DNA of 36,915 nt from Rathayibacter sp. SD072 (GCF_017355185.1 NZ_JADILJ010000039.1:1-36915); one strand, 5' to 3'; shown: positions 7,760 to 15,953, counted from the first letter of the stretch. The notes: generated by a model from the letters alone, not told the origin. Numbers and translations are program-made.

Positions 7760-7874
7760 ATCGAAGAAGCGTTCGAAGGTGTGTTCGTTTCTGGGGCTCG
7801 ACGAGAGGCCTCCATTCGGCTACCGTCGTAGAGACGCCACGCGGCGTCGGCGTCATTTCGAGGAGTCAGGCCAC

Positions 7875-9023
7875 ATGGACACTGCACGATCAAGCTCGGC
7901 CGGCCGCTCCTCGGAGACCCCTACGCCCCTGTTCGGAACAGCTAGCGTCGGGTCTCTCGAGTCATGGGAAGCGAAGCTCGCGGCGCCGACGATCAAAGTA
8001 GTGAACGGCGATGCCCGAGATACGAAGTTGCCGGACAACTTCACTGACCTGATCGTGACGTCGCCTCCGTACTGGAACAAGCGCGACTACGGCCACGTCG
8101 ACCAAATCGGTCTCGAAGCCACACCGGAGGCGTACGTCTCCTCGATCATGGATTGCCTGGACGAGTGGAAGCGCGTCCTGCGCCCCAGCGGATCGATCTT
8201 CCTCAACGTCGGCGACACCTACTACCGCCGGTCCCTCGTCGGCATCCCGTCTCGCATCGAGGCGAAGGCCATCGACGCTGGCTGGGCCGTGCGCAACCGC
8301 ATCATCTGGGCCAAGGAAGGCGGAATGCCAGATCCCGCCCGCGATCGGCTGGCGAACCGCCACGAGTACATCATTCACCTCACCTACAAGCCCAACTACT
8401 ACTACGACCTCGTGGGGTATTCGGCCGAGATGGGAAACGGAGCCAACCCCGGCGACGTGTGGACGATCAACCCGGAGCGCAACATGGGCGCTCACCTCGC
8501 GCCGTACCCGCAGGAGCTTGTGCGTCGCGCCGTGCTCCTTGGTGCACCGAAGCAGGTCTGTGCGACCTGCGGGACTGCACGTCGCCGGGTGGTCGAGCGC
8601 ACTCGTGAACTTGACGCGTCCCGACCTCAGGCGAAGCGGGCGATGGAACTCGCAGATGCAGCCGGACTGACGGACGAGCACATCCGGGCGATCCAGGCGA
8701 CTGGGGTGTCCGATGTGGGGAAGGCGACGAAGTTCCAGACGGGCACCGGCCGCAACACGCTCGAAGTGCAGCGGCTCGCGAGCGAGGCGAAGCAGGTGCT
8801 CGGCGGTTACTTCCGCGAGTTCACGTTCTCGAAGAAGAAGACAACCGGGTGGACCGACTGCGGTCACGGCACTCCGGGTCGTGGTGTCGTCCTGGACCCG
8901 TTCATGGGAACAGGAACGACGTTGAAGACCGCTGCCGCCATGGGCCGTGACGCCGTGGGCGTGGACCTGGTGCCCCTGATGGATGCGCCCGAGTCCCCCA
9001 CGTGGGTTGGGCCTACGAGGTAA
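7875..9023 (+). CDS. Site-specific DNA methyltransferase (beta-class, N4C/N6A type)
   Basis: A 382-residue protein. The catalytic TSPPYW (residues ~62-67) precedes the AdoMet-binding DPFMGTGTT (~350), the beta-class order; SPPYW is typical of N4-cytosine and some N6-adenine enzymes. Between them a target-recognition insert carries CATC...C and a later DCGH, a possible zinc site. GAGGAG at 7860-7865 supports the ATG at 7875 over the in-frame 7779. The stop overlaps the McrC-like gene's stop by 11 bases in convergent orientation. It probably protects self DNA from the McrBC-like complex encoded opposite. The C-terminus (PLMDAPESPTWVGPTR) is a normal family end. Confidence 0.85.
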   Translation: MDTARSSSAGRSSETPTPLFGTASVGSLESWEAKLAAPTIKVVNGDARDTKLPDNFTDLIVTSPPYWNKRDYGHVDQIGLEATPEAYVSSIMDCLDEWKRVLRPSGSIFLNVGDTYYRRSLVGIPSRIEAKAIDAGWAVRNRIIWAKEGGMPDPARDRLANRHEYIIHLTYKPNYYYDLVGYSAEMGNGANPGDVWTINPERNMGAHLAPYPQELVRRAVLLGAPKQVCATCGTARRRVVERTRELDASRPQAKRAMELADAAGLTDEHIRAIQATGVSDVGKATKFQTGTGRNTLEVQRLASEAKQVLGGYFREFTFSKKKTTGWTDCGHGTPGRGVVLDPFMGTGTTLKTAAAMGRDAVGVDLVPLMDAPESPTWVGPTR

Positions 9024-10380
9024 TGCCGAGAATCGCTCCGACCTGACGAGCGAAGTGCTGATCTTCTGCGTCGAGGTCAGCTGCGGCGAGGTCGTATCGG
9101 TAGTCGAAGACGGACACTGCTCCGACATCGCCGATGAGGTGAAGTCCGCCGGCATGCTTGTCGGTTTTCGGGTGCACGAGGAGAACGTTGGTCGTCCCGT
9201 ATCGCGTGGCGTAGGTCACTGCTTGGTTAACCTCGGAGCGCTCGGGCAGCGTGCCCTTCATGAGGGTGTTTTTCAGCTCCGCGACCAGAGGGATGGTTCC
9301 GTCGTCTCGCTGAAACACGATGTCGGGCGTGGCGTTGGGTGACGTTTCCGTCTTGACGAGGGCCACATGGTTCACTCCGTCGAGCACACGGGGGATGTCC
9401 GGGCTCTGATAGAGCGGGATCTTCCCGTCTTTGTTCCCGTCGAGAATGCTGACAGGCCAGCTGCGATCCGTGGCGACACGGTGGAGCGTGGTGCGGACGT
9501 ACGCTTCGAAGAGGTCGCCCATATTGAGAAGCATCGAGGGCAGTTTCACGTCACCTGTGCCCTCGTCGAGCGAAATTCCGCGATCGGTCAGGACGGCGAC
9601 GGCGAGGCGAAGCGGTTCGCGGTAGTAGGTCCGCGACGCGGGAGGTTCGGCAAGCCCAGCCACGACTGGATCCTCTAAGTACCTTTGCTGAGGATCAATC
9701 TCGACGTCCGTGAAAGCGCGCAGCAGGCTCGCCAGTAGGCGGACGCGACGCTGGCTGTCTGCTATACCGCGTCGGGGGCCGACGTACCGTCTGTGCAGCT
9801 TCGAGAGCGCTGCTTTCAGGCATCGGTTGTAGGCGTTGTCTGTGGTGCGTTCGAACCACGAGAACTCCGCTTTGGTGGTGATCCCGCGGGCAGCGAAGTG
9901 GCGGACAGTGTTGGCAATGTCGAGATGGCCATGGGGGCGGGACCCGCTGTCCGTCTTGCGGATGTAGGTCCGATAGAGGCCTCGGTTGCGGATTTCGTCA
10001 CAGTGGCGGATGAGGGAATCGGCGTAAATGTCGAGCACCCAGTCCGAGACGGTCGAGGCTGTCGTGTAGGTGCGGAGCGCATCGAGGGCGAAGGCTTCGT
10101 AGCCGCTGCGTTGCACCATCCGCGTGAGGTTGGACATCGGTGTGCGCGGTGTGATGCGCAGGACGATCTGGTCGTTGATCGGCACGATTCCGACGATCCC
10201 GCCGGCTTGCAGTCTGAGTTCAGATCCTTTGAAATCGACCGTGAAGGCATTGAGTTTGGCGACGGATTCATAGATATCGAGCTTGCCGTCGGGTGTCATT
10301 ATTTCGTCGCGCTGTACCGGGATGAAGCCGTACTCGCGACACTCCCGCATGCGCGGAGCGGCGGAGGTTCCAGGTGTCAC
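9013..10380 (-). CDS. McrC-like restriction nuclease subunit
   Basis: A 455-residue protein of the McrC/LlaJI.R2 type. The N-terminal half carries the domain that contacts the AAA+ partner (GIVGIVPINDQIVLRITPRT at ~65-85). The C-terminal PD-(D/E)XK nuclease is visible as TPDIVFQRDDG, then VAELKNTL (E-x-K) and the helix QAVTYATRYGTTNVLLVHP. It starts with a GTG at 10380 that overlaps the McrB-like stop (GTGA), so the two are made in a fixed ratio. McrC activates GTP hydrolysis by McrB and cuts DNA. The convergent 11-base overlap with the methyltransferase may cause transcriptional interference between restriction and modification. Confidence 0.85.
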   Translation of the reverse strand: MTPGTSAAPRMRECREYGFIPVQRDEIMTPDGKLDIYESVAKLNAFTVDFKGSELRLQAGGIVGIVPINDQIVLRITPRTPMSNLTRMVQRSGYEAFALDALRTYTTASTVSDWVLDIYADSLIRHCDEIRNRGLYRTYIRKTDSGSRPHGHLDIANTVRHFAARGITTKAEFSWFERTTDNAYNRCLKAALSKLHRRYVGPRRGIADSQRRVRLLASLLRAFTDVEIDPQQRYLEDPVVAGLAEPPASRTYYREPLRLAVAVLTDRGISLDEGTGDVKLPSMLLNMGDLFEAYVRTTLHRVATDRSWPVSILDGNKDGKIPLYQSPDIPRVLDGVNHVALVKTETSPNATPDIVFQRDDGTIPLVAELKNTLMKGTLPERSEVNQAVTYATRYGTTNVLLVHPKTDKHAGGLHLIGDVGAVSVFDYRYDLAAADLDAEDQHFARQVGAILGITS

Positions 10381-11357
10381 GCGGCGTCGTCTGGCCCGGC
10401 AGGGTCATCGGCCTGCTGCGGACCGCTTTCGTTCACCTGGACGCCGGCGAAGATGGTTTCCCACCTGGATTCAACCTGACGGCGCGTCTCGGGGTCGAGG
10501 CGGAAGGCACGATCCACAGCGAACTGGAGTTGGTACTCCCACACGTCGCGGAGTGCCGCCGGCCCGTCGACGTTGATGAAGTACGCGTGACCGATTGCCG
10601 CCGCTGGGTTGTCTCGCGACATCCCGTTGACCAGGTGGAACCATCCCAGAACCTTGCTCCTCAGAGGGTCGGTGACACCTCCGAGATCGAGGATCTCTTC
10701 GAGGGCGGCGCGGTCCGGGTCGATCTTGATCTTCGCGAATCGGCGCTCGAACGCGGCATCGACCTCGTCGACACCCCTGTCGATGGGGTTCATGGTGGCG
10801 AGGATTTCGAGGTTCTCGGGCACGCGCAACGATTCGCCGGAGGCGAGCGCGACTTCGAGGCCGCGCTTGCTGCGTTCGACGTAGGTGAGCGCTTCACCGA
10901 ATACCCGAGCTGCATCGGCGCGGCTCAACTCGTCGATGACCAGCACGTAAGTGTGCTCCGGGTCTTTAGTTGCGGCTTCGCAGATTCTCTTGAAGATGCC
11001 CGGCTTCCGGTCAAAACCGCCCCCGGGAGCCGGCACGAAGCCTTCCATGAAGTCGTCGTACTGGTAGGACGCGTGGAACTGAACGAACCGCACTCGGGCC
11101 TTGTCGCCGGCTAGCGCCTCAGCAATCTGTGAGGCGTAGAAGGTCTTCCCGGTTCCGGGAGGTCCGGTGAAGATGACGCCACCGAAGGTAAGAAGCAGGC
11201 GTCGGACGAGAGCGAGCTTCGGGTGATCTGCTGCCATCCGAGGCGCGTCGGGTGCGTTCGACGCGTGCGTCGCCTGGAGCGTCGCGTCGACGCCGATGCC
11301 GAGGTCATCAGCTGTGAGGAGGCGCACTCGGGGTACGAGTTGAACGACAGCAGCCAT
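10377..11357 (-). CDS. McrB-like AAA+ GTPase restriction subunit
   Basis: A 326-residue protein. Walker A is GPPGTGKT (~residue 80) and Walker B is YVLVIDELSRAD (~165). The McrB-specific loop (usually MNTADRS) appears as ATMNPIDRGVDEVDAAFERRF (~225). The ATG at 11357 overlaps the previous stop by one base (TGATG) and is preferred to the longer frame at 11393. Only ~65 residues precede the AAA+ core, so the N-terminal DNA-binding domain of classical McrB is missing. Recognition is therefore likely supplied by the upstream gene product. It would form hexamers that translocate DNA using GTP. Confidence 0.85.
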   Translation of the reverse strand: MAAVVQLVPRVRLLTADDLGIGVDATLQATHASNAPDAPRMAADHPKLALVRRLLLTFGGVIFTGPPGTGKTFYASQIAEALAGDKARVRFVQFHASYQYDDFMEGFVPAPGGGFDRKPGIFKRICEAATKDPEHTYVLVIDELSRADAARVFGEALTYVERSKRGLEVALASGESLRVPENLEILATMNPIDRGVDEVDAAFERRFAKIKIDPDRAALEEILDLGGVTDPLRSKVLGWFHLVNGMSRDNPAAAIGHAYFINVDGPAALRDVWEYQLQFAVDRAFRLDPETRRQVESRWETIFAGVQVNESGPQQADDPAGPDDAA

Positions 11358-12148
11358 CACTCCACCTGCTCTTCGAGGAGAGGTTCGAACCACTGGAAGT
11401 CGGCTGAGGGTGCGGACGAATCGAACAAGCTCTCGAACTCCTCGTCGTCGCCGAACTGGAAACGTCTGCGGAAGGCGGTCACGGCGTCACCTGGTTCAGG
11501 AAGGGGATCGCCCATTCCGGGGCCTCCGTTGCCTCGGCGCCAGCCGTCGTCCACTTCGATCGGCAGCGGGAGTCTCGTGATGAATCCCGGTCCGACTCGG
11601 CGACGATTCGGGTCTTCGACGGGGTTGAAGGATCGCACCCCAGGGGATTCCGGGGTCGGCTGGTACGAATCGCCTGGCGAGTCCGTTTCGGAGATGCGGA
11701 ACCCGAAGTTGCGGAACAGGTACACGCTCAGTGGTACCACCGGGGCGCGGTGGCCGTAGAGAAGGGCATCTAGCGCTCGAACGGCATGATCCTCCGGCAG
11801 GACGTAGGTGTCCCCATCTACGAGAAAACCTGCGGTCCTACGGATCGAGCTGGGAGCGAAGCTCCCCGCCAAGTTGTCGTTGAACCAGTACACGGACCCG
11901 TCACTGTCTCTATTCCAGAGAGGACGGTAGTTCGGCTTTTTTGGCGGTCCGCCGGGAATTTCGAGGAGGGGACGCAGCTCAGACCATTGCGGATCGAACG
12001 GCCCGTCGCGCCTCCAGCGACGGTGGACCTGCAAGTAGGCAAGGAAGTGGGGATGGATCTTGCGCTTGCCCAGTGTCGCGATCGCCCATTTGACGGCGTC
12101 GACCGTGAGCACGAACGTCGGGCTGCCGGCTGCATCTACCATCGACAT
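11357..12148 (-). CDS. Third subunit of the McrBC-like restriction operon (unknown fold)
   Basis: A 263-residue protein and first gene of the operon. I do not recognise its family. The N-terminal ~55 residues are helical and basic (VKWAIATLGKRKIHPHFLAY). The middle is aromatic-rich (LWNRDSDGSVYWFNDNLAG) with LVDGDTYVLPEDHAVRAL; the C-terminus is acidic. Its stop is fused to the McrB start (TGATG). The order unknown-McrB-McrC, beside a methyltransferase, matches Bacillus subtilis BsuMI (ydiR-ydiS-ydjA), so it may be the DNA-recognition subunit replacing the missing McrB N-terminal domain. That assignment rests on synteny, not on sequence similarity I can check. Start could be ATG 12148 or two codons in. 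Confidence 0.6.
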   Translation of the reverse strand: MSMVDAAGSPTFVLTVDAVKWAIATLGKRKIHPHFLAYLQVHRRWRRDGPFDPQWSELRPLLEIPGGPPKKPNYRPLWNRDSDGSVYWFNDNLAGSFAPSSIRRTAGFLVDGDTYVLPEDHAVRALDALLYGHRAPVVPLSVYLFRNFGFRISETDSPGDSYQPTPESPGVRSFNPVEDPNRRRVGPGFITRLPLPIEVDDGWRRGNGGPGMGDPLPEPGDAVTAFRRRFQFGDDEEFESLFDSSAPSADFQWFEPLLEEQVE

Positions 12149-12342
12149 CTCACTATGCCAGAGCAGCGAACGGGCTCCCCCGCCTACGTTTCCAATGACG
12201 TCGATCAGGAGGATGCCGCAGACGCGTCAGCGGAGTCGGGTGGGGCTCGACCGGTGTGGGTCTGTGACTGTGCAAGAGCCGTGCCAGACGACTAGCCGCA
12301 GCTCCTGACCGATTTGGCTACCCACGGAGGCCGAATGATTCG

Positions 12343-12615
12343 CTACCCGCGGGGGCGACGGGCGGTGCTGTTCGCGTCGAGTTGGCGTTCGACGTCAGTG
12401 ACGATCGCGCGGGCGCGCTCGGCCTGCGCGCGGAGGGGTGCGACGCGGGCACTGGCGGGCTGGCTGTTGTAGCGGGCGTTCTCCTCCGCGTTGTCGGCCT
12501 GGTGGTCCGCTTCGCTGGCGAACTCTCGCAGTGCTTCGGTGACGATGTAGTAGTCGCCATCGTTTGCGAGGTTGAGCAGCACGGGCTCGAACGACGGGCG
12601 TGTGGTGTCGGTCAT
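12343..12615 (-). CDS. Small coiled-coil protein coupled to the toxin-antitoxin pair
   Basis: A 90-residue protein. A hydrophobic segment (FEPVLLNLANDGDYYIVTEAL) is followed by a long Ala/Glu/Arg-rich helix likely to form a coiled coil. The ATG at 12615 shares a base with the antitoxin stop (TGATG); the track-length frame from 12735 is only shadow upstream of that. It is the third gene of the operon and may be a chaperone or co-antitoxin, but nothing in the sequence proves this. Confidence 0.6.
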   Translation of the reverse strand: MTDTTRPSFEPVLLNLANDGDYYIVTEALREFASEADHQADNAEENARYNSQPASARVAPLRAQAERARAIVTDVERQLDANSTARRPRG

Positions 12616-12938
12616 CAGGAGGCCTCGACGTACGCGGCGGCGGCTTCGCGGAGGATCTGGGACTTGCTGACGCCGCGACGCTTGGCGAGCTGGCTGATCT
12701 TCTGGTCGAGGGGCTTGGTTGCGCGGACCTTCCACATGGGACCGGCCGCCTCGTCGGCGTCGAGCCGGGGCCGGCCGCGGGCGATCGTCACGGCGTTCTC
12801 GAGAGTGTCGGCGCCGGTGGCTGCGAGCAGCGCGTCGCGGGCGGCGTCCGCCGCAGCGGCGCCGTGCAGCGCCGTTCCGGGAACGGGGGCGAGCAGGCCG
12901 CGCTCAGCGCGGTCCGCGAGGTCGTTGTAGTCAGTCAT
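12615..12938 (-). CDS. Ribbon-helix-helix antitoxin-like protein
   Basis: A 107-residue protein. The C-terminal ~40 residues (MWKVRATKPLDQKISQLAKRRGVSKSQILREAAAAYVEA) form a ribbon-helix-helix: a beta strand (WKVRAT), helix A (LDQKISQLAKRR) and helix B (SKSQILREAAAAYV). The N-terminal ~65 residues are the likely toxin-binding part. The gene overlaps the end of the BrnT-like toxin gene by 8 bases, giving a toxin-then-antitoxin order as in brnTA. It probably neutralises the toxin and represses the operon promoter. Confidence 0.7.
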   Translation of the reverse strand: MTDYNDLADRAERGLLAPVPGTALHGAAAADAARDALLAATGADTLENAVTIARGRPRLDADEAAGPMWKVRATKPLDQKISQLAKRRGVSKSQILREAAAAYVEAS

Positions 12939-13203
12939 GTCCCTCTCCTTCGTTCAGCAGGTGCCGGTACAGGTCACTGAGCGGCATCACGTGGAAGATC
13001 GTCAGGGTGCGCGGTGGGCGCATCGCGGCGATCACTTCGATGTAGCGGCCCGTCTGCCCGTGAGGGTGTCCGACGTAGACCGTCGTCACCTCCCCCGGCC
13101 GTCCCTCGACCTGCGCGGCACCCTCGGCGTGAGTCATCGCGTAGAGCGCGTCCTCGTGTGAGATGCCGTGCTTGTCGGCGCTGGCTGGCCACTCAACTCC
13201 CAT
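12931..13203 (-). CDS. BrnT-like/DUF4258-like toxin
   Basis: A 90-residue protein from ATG 13203. The opening VEWPASADKHGISHEDALYA matches the beginning of BrnT-type RelE-fold toxins (KHG-I-EDA), and the end (IEVIAAMRPPRTLTIFHVMP) supplies the beta-sheet core with basic residues. A longer frame from 13266 adds only a hydrophobic shadow. The message may be leaderless: TACGCT and TTGTGG sit just upstream and no Shine-Dalgarno sequence is present. BrnT toxins are translation-inhibiting ribonucleases; the activity is inferred from family. Divergent from lsr2 copy 1. Confidence 0.65.
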   Translation of the reverse strand: MGVEWPASADKHGISHEDALYAMTHAEGAAQVEGRPGEVTTVYVGHPHGQTGRYIEVIAAMRPPRTLTIFHVMPLSDLYRHLLNEGEGHD

Positions 13204-13356
13204 GAATAAAGCGTACCACAATAATAGGGCCACAAGGCTTTTCTTGGTCAAGTTCCCACATGCCAAGAATCAGAGCGCTCGTGGAATCACCGGCGCGAGA
13301 GAATGCGCGACTGCTAGAAAGGAGACGATCACCCTTACTTACTTGGAGACACACTG

Positions 13357-13692
13357 ATGGCGCAAAAGATCACTCTTGTCGATGACCTGGACGGCTCTCC
13401 TATCGAGGGTGACGGTGGAACCGTGACCTTCTCCGTCGATGGCGCGAACTACGAAATCGATTTGTCGGCGGAGAACACCTCGAAGCTGCACTCGGTGTTC
13501 GAGAAGTACGTCGACGCCGGCCGTCGCGTGCGCCGCGACGGCAACGCCGGCTCGTCGGCTCCTGCCCGCGCGAAGAGCGATCCGGAGCGCCTGAAGGCGA
13601 TCCGGGAGTGGGCGGCGAAGAACGGTCACAACGTCTCGGACCGCGGCCGCATCTCCGCCGAGGTCCAGAAGGCCTACGACGACACCCACTAG
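13357..13692 (+). CDS. lsr2: Lsr2 nucleoid-associated protein, copy 1
   Basis: A 111-residue Lsr2, normal family length. The N-terminal oligomerisation domain (AQKITLVDDLDGSPI... [10 protein letters not shown]) is followed by a linker and the AT-hook-like DNA-binding domain (IREWAAKNGHNVSDRGRIS); RGRIS is the minor-groove hook. GGAGA at 13343-13347 precedes the ATG. Lsr2 binds AT-rich xenogeneic DNA and silences it, like H-NS. A plasmid copy can mask the plasmid from the host ('stealth'). A second copy lies at 21221; they share the core but differ across the linker (RVRRDG... vs RVRGNG...). Confidence 0.93.
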   Translation: MAQKITLVDDLDGSPIEGDGGTVTFSVDGANYEIDLSAENTSKLHSVFEKYVDAGRRVRRDGNAGSSAPARAKSDPERLKAIREWAAKNGHNVSDRGRISAEVQKAYDDTH

Positions 13693-13714
13693 GGCGGCGT
13701 CTACCCTGGCACTC

Positions 13715-14017
13715 ATGGCGAGAGGCGCGACGGTGGCAGTGCACGATTCCGGCAGCAGCGACGGGCGGTCCTGGCTCGCGCGTCTTTTCCGCCGGCCGCC
13801 CGCGGAACCGCTGCCGGCGCCCCCCGCTCGCGTTCCGCGGGCGCCGCAGACGCCGGAGCAGATCATCGCGCAGTACACGCGCATGGTGCAGGGATTCGTG
13901 GACGATGACCCCACCCAACCGCCGGGCGCGGTGTTCGTGTGCGGCGTGGGTCCAATGACGGTCAACGTCGACGGCGAGGGCCGCGTGGCCCTCACCCCGC
14001 GCGCCTCGATGAGCTGA
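13715..14017 (+). CDS. Small hypothetical protein
   Basis: A 100-residue protein. A basic, proline-rich N-terminal half (WLARLFRRPPAEPLPAPP) precedes a helix (PEQIIAQYTRMVQGFVDDD) and a small beta-rich end (GAVFVCGVGPMTVNVDGEG). It starts 23 bases after lsr2 on the same strand, so it may share its transcript. No recognised family. Confidence 0.5.
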   Translation: MARGATVAVHDSGSSDGRSWLARLFRRPPAEPLPAPPARVPRAPQTPEQIIAQYTRMVQGFVDDDPTQPPGAVFVCGVGPMTVNVDGEGRVALTPRASMS

Positions 14018-14097
14018 CCGTCACCGCACCTTCCATGGACTCTGCAGAACAGTGGAGGCGTGGGGGTCAGTCTCAGTCCTGAGTGAAAGAGTGAGGC

Positions 14098-14340
14098 ATG
14101 GCGACTCCCCGCACTCCCTTGGCGCGAGCTGCGCTGATCAGTAACGGCATGGTCTGGTTCGGCCTGTCGCTGATGTTCGCGAGCATCGCCGGTGAACAGA
14201 CCTACGCCGCGTTCACCGGTGAGTGGTTCAACGTCCTCGGCTGGGTCCTCCTCGTCGTCGTCGCGATCGGCCTGGCCGTCGTCGGCGTGATCGAGAACCG
14301 GAACATCCGCGCGGGCAAGAAGCGCCGGCAGCGCCCCTGA
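14098..14340 (+). CDS. Small two-helix membrane protein
   Basis: An 80-residue protein with two predicted transmembrane helices (residues ~14-30, ISNGMVWFGLSLMFASIA, and ~45-65, VLGWVLLVVVAIGLAVVG), a short exported loop, and a basic C-terminal tail (RAGKKRRQRP) that places the C-terminus inside by the positive-inside rule. No family recognised. A strong hairpin terminator lies 60 bases beyond the stop, at 14401-14439. Confidence 0.55.
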   Translation: MATPRTPLARAALISNGMVWFGLSLMFASIAGEQTYAAFTGEWFNVLGWVLLVVVAIGLAVVGVIENRNIRAGKKRRQRP

Positions 14341-14400
14341 GACGTCCCCGGCTTCGTGCAGCCGTTCTGCGCGGGCTGGGGGGTCGAGGGGGCTCTCCCC

Positions 14401-14439
14401 CGCGTGCGGGCCGGCCCGTTTCGGGTCGGCCCGCACGCG
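14401..14439. terminator. Strong hairpin between convergent genes
   Basis: An 18-bp stem (14401-14418 with 14422-14439, one G-T wobble) with a TTT loop lies between the convergent genes ending at 14340 (+) and 14445 (-). It probably serves both directions. No U-run follows, as is common in high-GC actinobacteria. Confidence 0.75.
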
Positions 14440-14444
14440 CTCGC

Positions 14445-14870
14445 TCAGAGCATGTACAGGTGATATCCGACCGCGACGCCCTCGCGGAGCGGGCCGAAGG
14501 TGTCGGCGTAGTCCTGCGTCTCGTGACTGTTGCTGATGAGGTCGAGCGCGACGCGCTCCTCGTCGCTCTCGTCGCTCATCTCGTCGGGCTCGTTCTCCCA
14601 CTCGCGGAGCACGCGGTGTCCGGCGTCGGTGACGCGGAAGAGCGCCCAGAATCCGGCGAACGTGCCGACGCTCTCGCGCTTGAACACGAGAGCCGTGGCG
14701 GTGGGCCAGGCGTGCCGGGCGGCGGCGGTGAGGAGCACGCGCACGGCGGCGCGTAGCGCTCGGGCGTCGCCGGTCTCGGCCGCGGCGTTCACGGCGTCTT
14801 GCGCGGCGCGCAGCTCGGCGGTGTGTCCCCACACGTCGGCGGCGGCGGGGGTGCTGCTGGTGGTCGTCAT
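14445..14870 (-). CDS. Plasmid hypothetical protein downstream of ardC-like gene
   Basis: A 141-residue soluble protein. The N-terminal ~65 residues are Ala-rich helices, then an aromatic patch (GTFAGFWALFRVTDAGHRVL) and an acidic stretch (EPDEMSDESDEER). No motif identifies it. It follows the ardC-like gene by 75 bases on the same strand and probably shares its transcript; it may be an anti-host or regulatory accessory, but this is speculative. Confidence 0.55.
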   Translation of the reverse strand: MTTTSSTPAAADVWGHTAELRAAQDAVNAAAETGDARALRAAVRVLLTAAARHAWPTATALVFKRESVGTFAGFWALFRVTDAGHRVLREWENEPDEMSDESDEERVALDLISNSHETQDYADTFGPLREGVAVGYHLYML

Positions 14871-14945
14871 GGTGTGGCCTTTCGATGAGTGGAGGATCGC
14901 GGGAAGGGGGCGGGGGGCCGACCCGGAGGCCGGTCCCCCGCCGGA

Positions 14946-15884
14946 TCAGGCGTCCTCGTCCTCGGCGTCGGCCTCGTCGCCGTCGAGGATTTCCGCGATG
15001 CGGTGCGCGGTCGTCAGCACCCGCGCGGCGGTCCCTCGGATCACGTCCGCGTCGCAGTTGCTCCACCCCGCGATGTAGCCGACGCTGTACGCGCTCGTAT
15101 CGAACCCCACGAGCCCAGCGACGACGAACGCGACCCCCTCGGCCTCGGTCTCCATCAACCCGCGGTGCTGCGCGTACTCCTCCAGGTCGTCCACGTGACC
15201 CAAGAGAATGTGCGCCGTCTCGTGGATCAGGGTCTTGGCGGCCTGCTCCGGCGCGAGGGTGTCGCCGACGACGACGGTGCGGTCCTCGGGGCGGGCATAG
15301 CCGCTCGTTCCCTGAGGGAGGGTGCGCCGCTCGACGGTCCAGTCCTCGGCCTCGAGAAACGCGCTCAGCGCCGCGATAACGCCGTGATCCTCGGTGCCAG
15401 TCAGCGGCCGGGCGATGTCGCGGGGGTCCTCGGCGCCTTCCATGAGGTCGGTCTGTTCGATCGCGAATACCGACACGAGCGGGTAGTAGGTCTGGACCTT
15501 CTGCCCCTTCTCGTCGGCGCTCGTCGTGGCGCCCTCCTCGGGCTCCTCGTCGGCGTCGATCTTCCGCTGAGCGAAGCCAAAGATCTTGATCGCCTTCTCG
15601 CCCTTCCGCACCTGACGGCCCTTGCCCTGCCACGCGCGGAACCCGGCGACCGCGGACGCGTCGGGACGCTGCGCGAGGATCAGGAGGAGGTTGCCGAGGC
15701 TGTAGCGGTGGAACGAGGACGCGAACGAGAGGAACCGGCGCCAATGGTCGGAGTCGCGCAGCGCCTCGACCTGCTCGGTGATGCTCTCGTGCAGCGCGGC
15801 GGCCTGCTCGCGGCGCTCCTCCGGGGTAGTCCGCGGGGTGCGCTTCTTGGTGGCGGTCTTGCGGGTGGTGGTCGTGCGGGTCAT
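14946..15884 (-). CDS. ArdC-like anti-restriction protein with zincin protease domain
   Basis: A 312-residue protein. The N-terminal ~130 residues match the ArdC-type single-strand DNA-binding domain (RYSLGNLLLILAQRPDAS, then GFRAWQGKGRQVRKGEKAI). The C-terminal half is an ImmA/IrrE-like metallopeptidase with the zinc motif HETAH in LIHETAHILLGH (~residue 210) and a helix with ETEAEGVAFVV carrying the third ligand Glu. ArdC of IncW plasmids protects incoming single-stranded DNA from host restriction. AGGGAGAA upstream of the ATG supports this start. The gene is divergent from structured-RNA copy A. Confidence 0.8.
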   Translation of the reverse strand: MTRTTTTRKTATKKRTPRTTPEERREQAAALHESITEQVEALRDSDHWRRFLSFASSFHRYSLGNLLLILAQRPDASAVAGFRAWQGKGRQVRKGEKAIKIFGFAQRKIDADEEPEEGATTSADEKGQKVQTYYPLVSVFAIEQTDLMEGAEDPRDIARPLTGTEDHGVIAALSAFLEAEDWTVERRTLPQGTSGYARPEDRTVVVGDTLAPEQAAKTLIHETAHILLGHVDDLEEYAQHRGLMETEAEGVAFVVAGLVGFDTSAYSVGYIAGWSNCDADVIRGTAARVLTTAHRIAEILDGDEADAEDEDA

Positions 15885-15953
15885 GGCGGTTCTCCCTGTG
15901 CGAGGATCAACGCGACGGGTCCCGTGGTTCTAAGCCAACTACGGGGCTTTCGT

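Noticed and set aside
7962-9155. 397-codon minus-strand frame opposite the methyltransferase
   Set aside because: Antisense shadow; the plus strand carries clear methyltransferase motifs and a ribosome-binding site.
13339-15744. 801-codon minus-strand open frame
   Set aside because: Arg/Pro/Gly-rich shadow covering lsr2, two small plus-strand genes, a terminator and the ardC-like gene in another frame.
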